Of a DNA stretch of 64,000 nucleotides, positions 63,696-64,000 are shown piece by piece. The stretch lies in the NCBI RefSeq assembly GCF_022539505.1, contig NC_061510.1:400130249-400194248 (forward strand). The letters run 5' to 3'. Source of the stretch: Lolium rigidum. Lineage: Eukaryota > Streptophyta > Magnoliopsida > Poales > Poaceae. The first letter of the stretch is position 1. The number at the start of each line of letters is the position of its first letter. The translations under genes were made by a program, and so were the position numbers. Below the pieces are notes generated by a model. The model saw only the letters and a program-made list of their open reading frames with translations. It had not been told where the DNA came from and ran no database searches.

Positions 63696-64000
63696 ATTGA
63701 CATCTTCCAATAAGGGATCACCCCATAAGTTGGCAAAAATGCCTGAAAGACCTTAGATACACCACCCGGGACATTGCTTAGAATTGGGTTTTGTTAGACG
63801 GGAATTAGACATTGCAAAGAAAAATACTTTCCGACTAGAGTAGAGGTTGTCCCCGTCTACGGTTCAAATCAGTTTTCGCAGTATTCATTAAAACAAGCAT
63901 AACTTTCACATTAAATTGAAAAAAAAACACTTAATGAACATTGTGAAAAGTTTGACCACTTAAATTGTTCAGGAAAAACACTTAATTTGAAATAGTTCAC
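63696..64000 (+). other. Right edge of window, nothing recognised
   Basis: A/T-rich sequence with no ORF of note and no match to other parts of the window. Confidence 0.4.

Noticed and set aside
1..64000. tRNA, rRNA or other stable RNA genes
   Set aside because: None recognised; tRNA-like signals are only the primer sites and the SINE pol III boxes.

Overview
The window is nuclear DNA of a grass, most likely a Pooideae species (Triticeae, Aveneae or Loliinae; I cannot decide which). The evidence is the dense nesting of Ty3/gypsy elements, L1-type LINEs, an Au-like SINE, Stowaway, PIF/Harbinger-like and CACTA elements, and three host genes with grass-type protein sequences. About 90% is repetitive. 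One 100-base gap of N lies at 40381-40480.

Left block (1-26222) is a stack of nested retroelements. Element A (plus strand, 1-7644, 5' end outside the window) lies inside the 3' LTR of element B (minus strand, 7645-17221, Athila-type Ty3/gypsy with gag, protease, RT, RNase H and integrase). B lies inside the gag-protease region of element D (minus strand, 17222-25370, chromovirus-like, LTR about 5 kb, several ORFs upstream of gag). D lies inside an older fragment that looks like a copia LTR.

Middle block (26223-39211) is a small gene island. A two-exon type-2 metallothionein (26591-26930) is followed by a tandemly duplicated 3' flank, broken by a SINE, a retroposon and a Stowaway MITE. Next come a 5'-truncated L1, an intronless 863-aa DYW-class PPR gene (32326-34917), a 2.0-kb PIF/Harbinger-like element with a 381-aa ORF, and a second truncated L1.

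Right block (39212-64000) holds a tandem duplication of about 2 kb (39212-58034 and 58035-60098). The first copy was split by a non-autonomous CACTA element (E, 39553-56168), and the second copy preserves the empty site. E was itself invaded by LTR element C and its passengers: a second CACTA end (F), the assembly gap, and a decayed Tat/Retand-type gypsy (G) with an antisense ORF. Beyond it lies a two-exon GPI-anchored lipid-transfer-protein gene (minus strand, 60267-62051) with MITEs in its intron, then a SINE with a 23-bp target duplication.

The most interesting biology is the relation of A, B and C. All three share a tRNA-Asp-type primer site, a polypurine tract and a homologous non-coding 3' region. 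B has full pol, A only gag and protease, and C has an unrelated 228-aa ORF in the place of gag and protease. This looks like one autonomous family with two kinds of non-autonomous partner.
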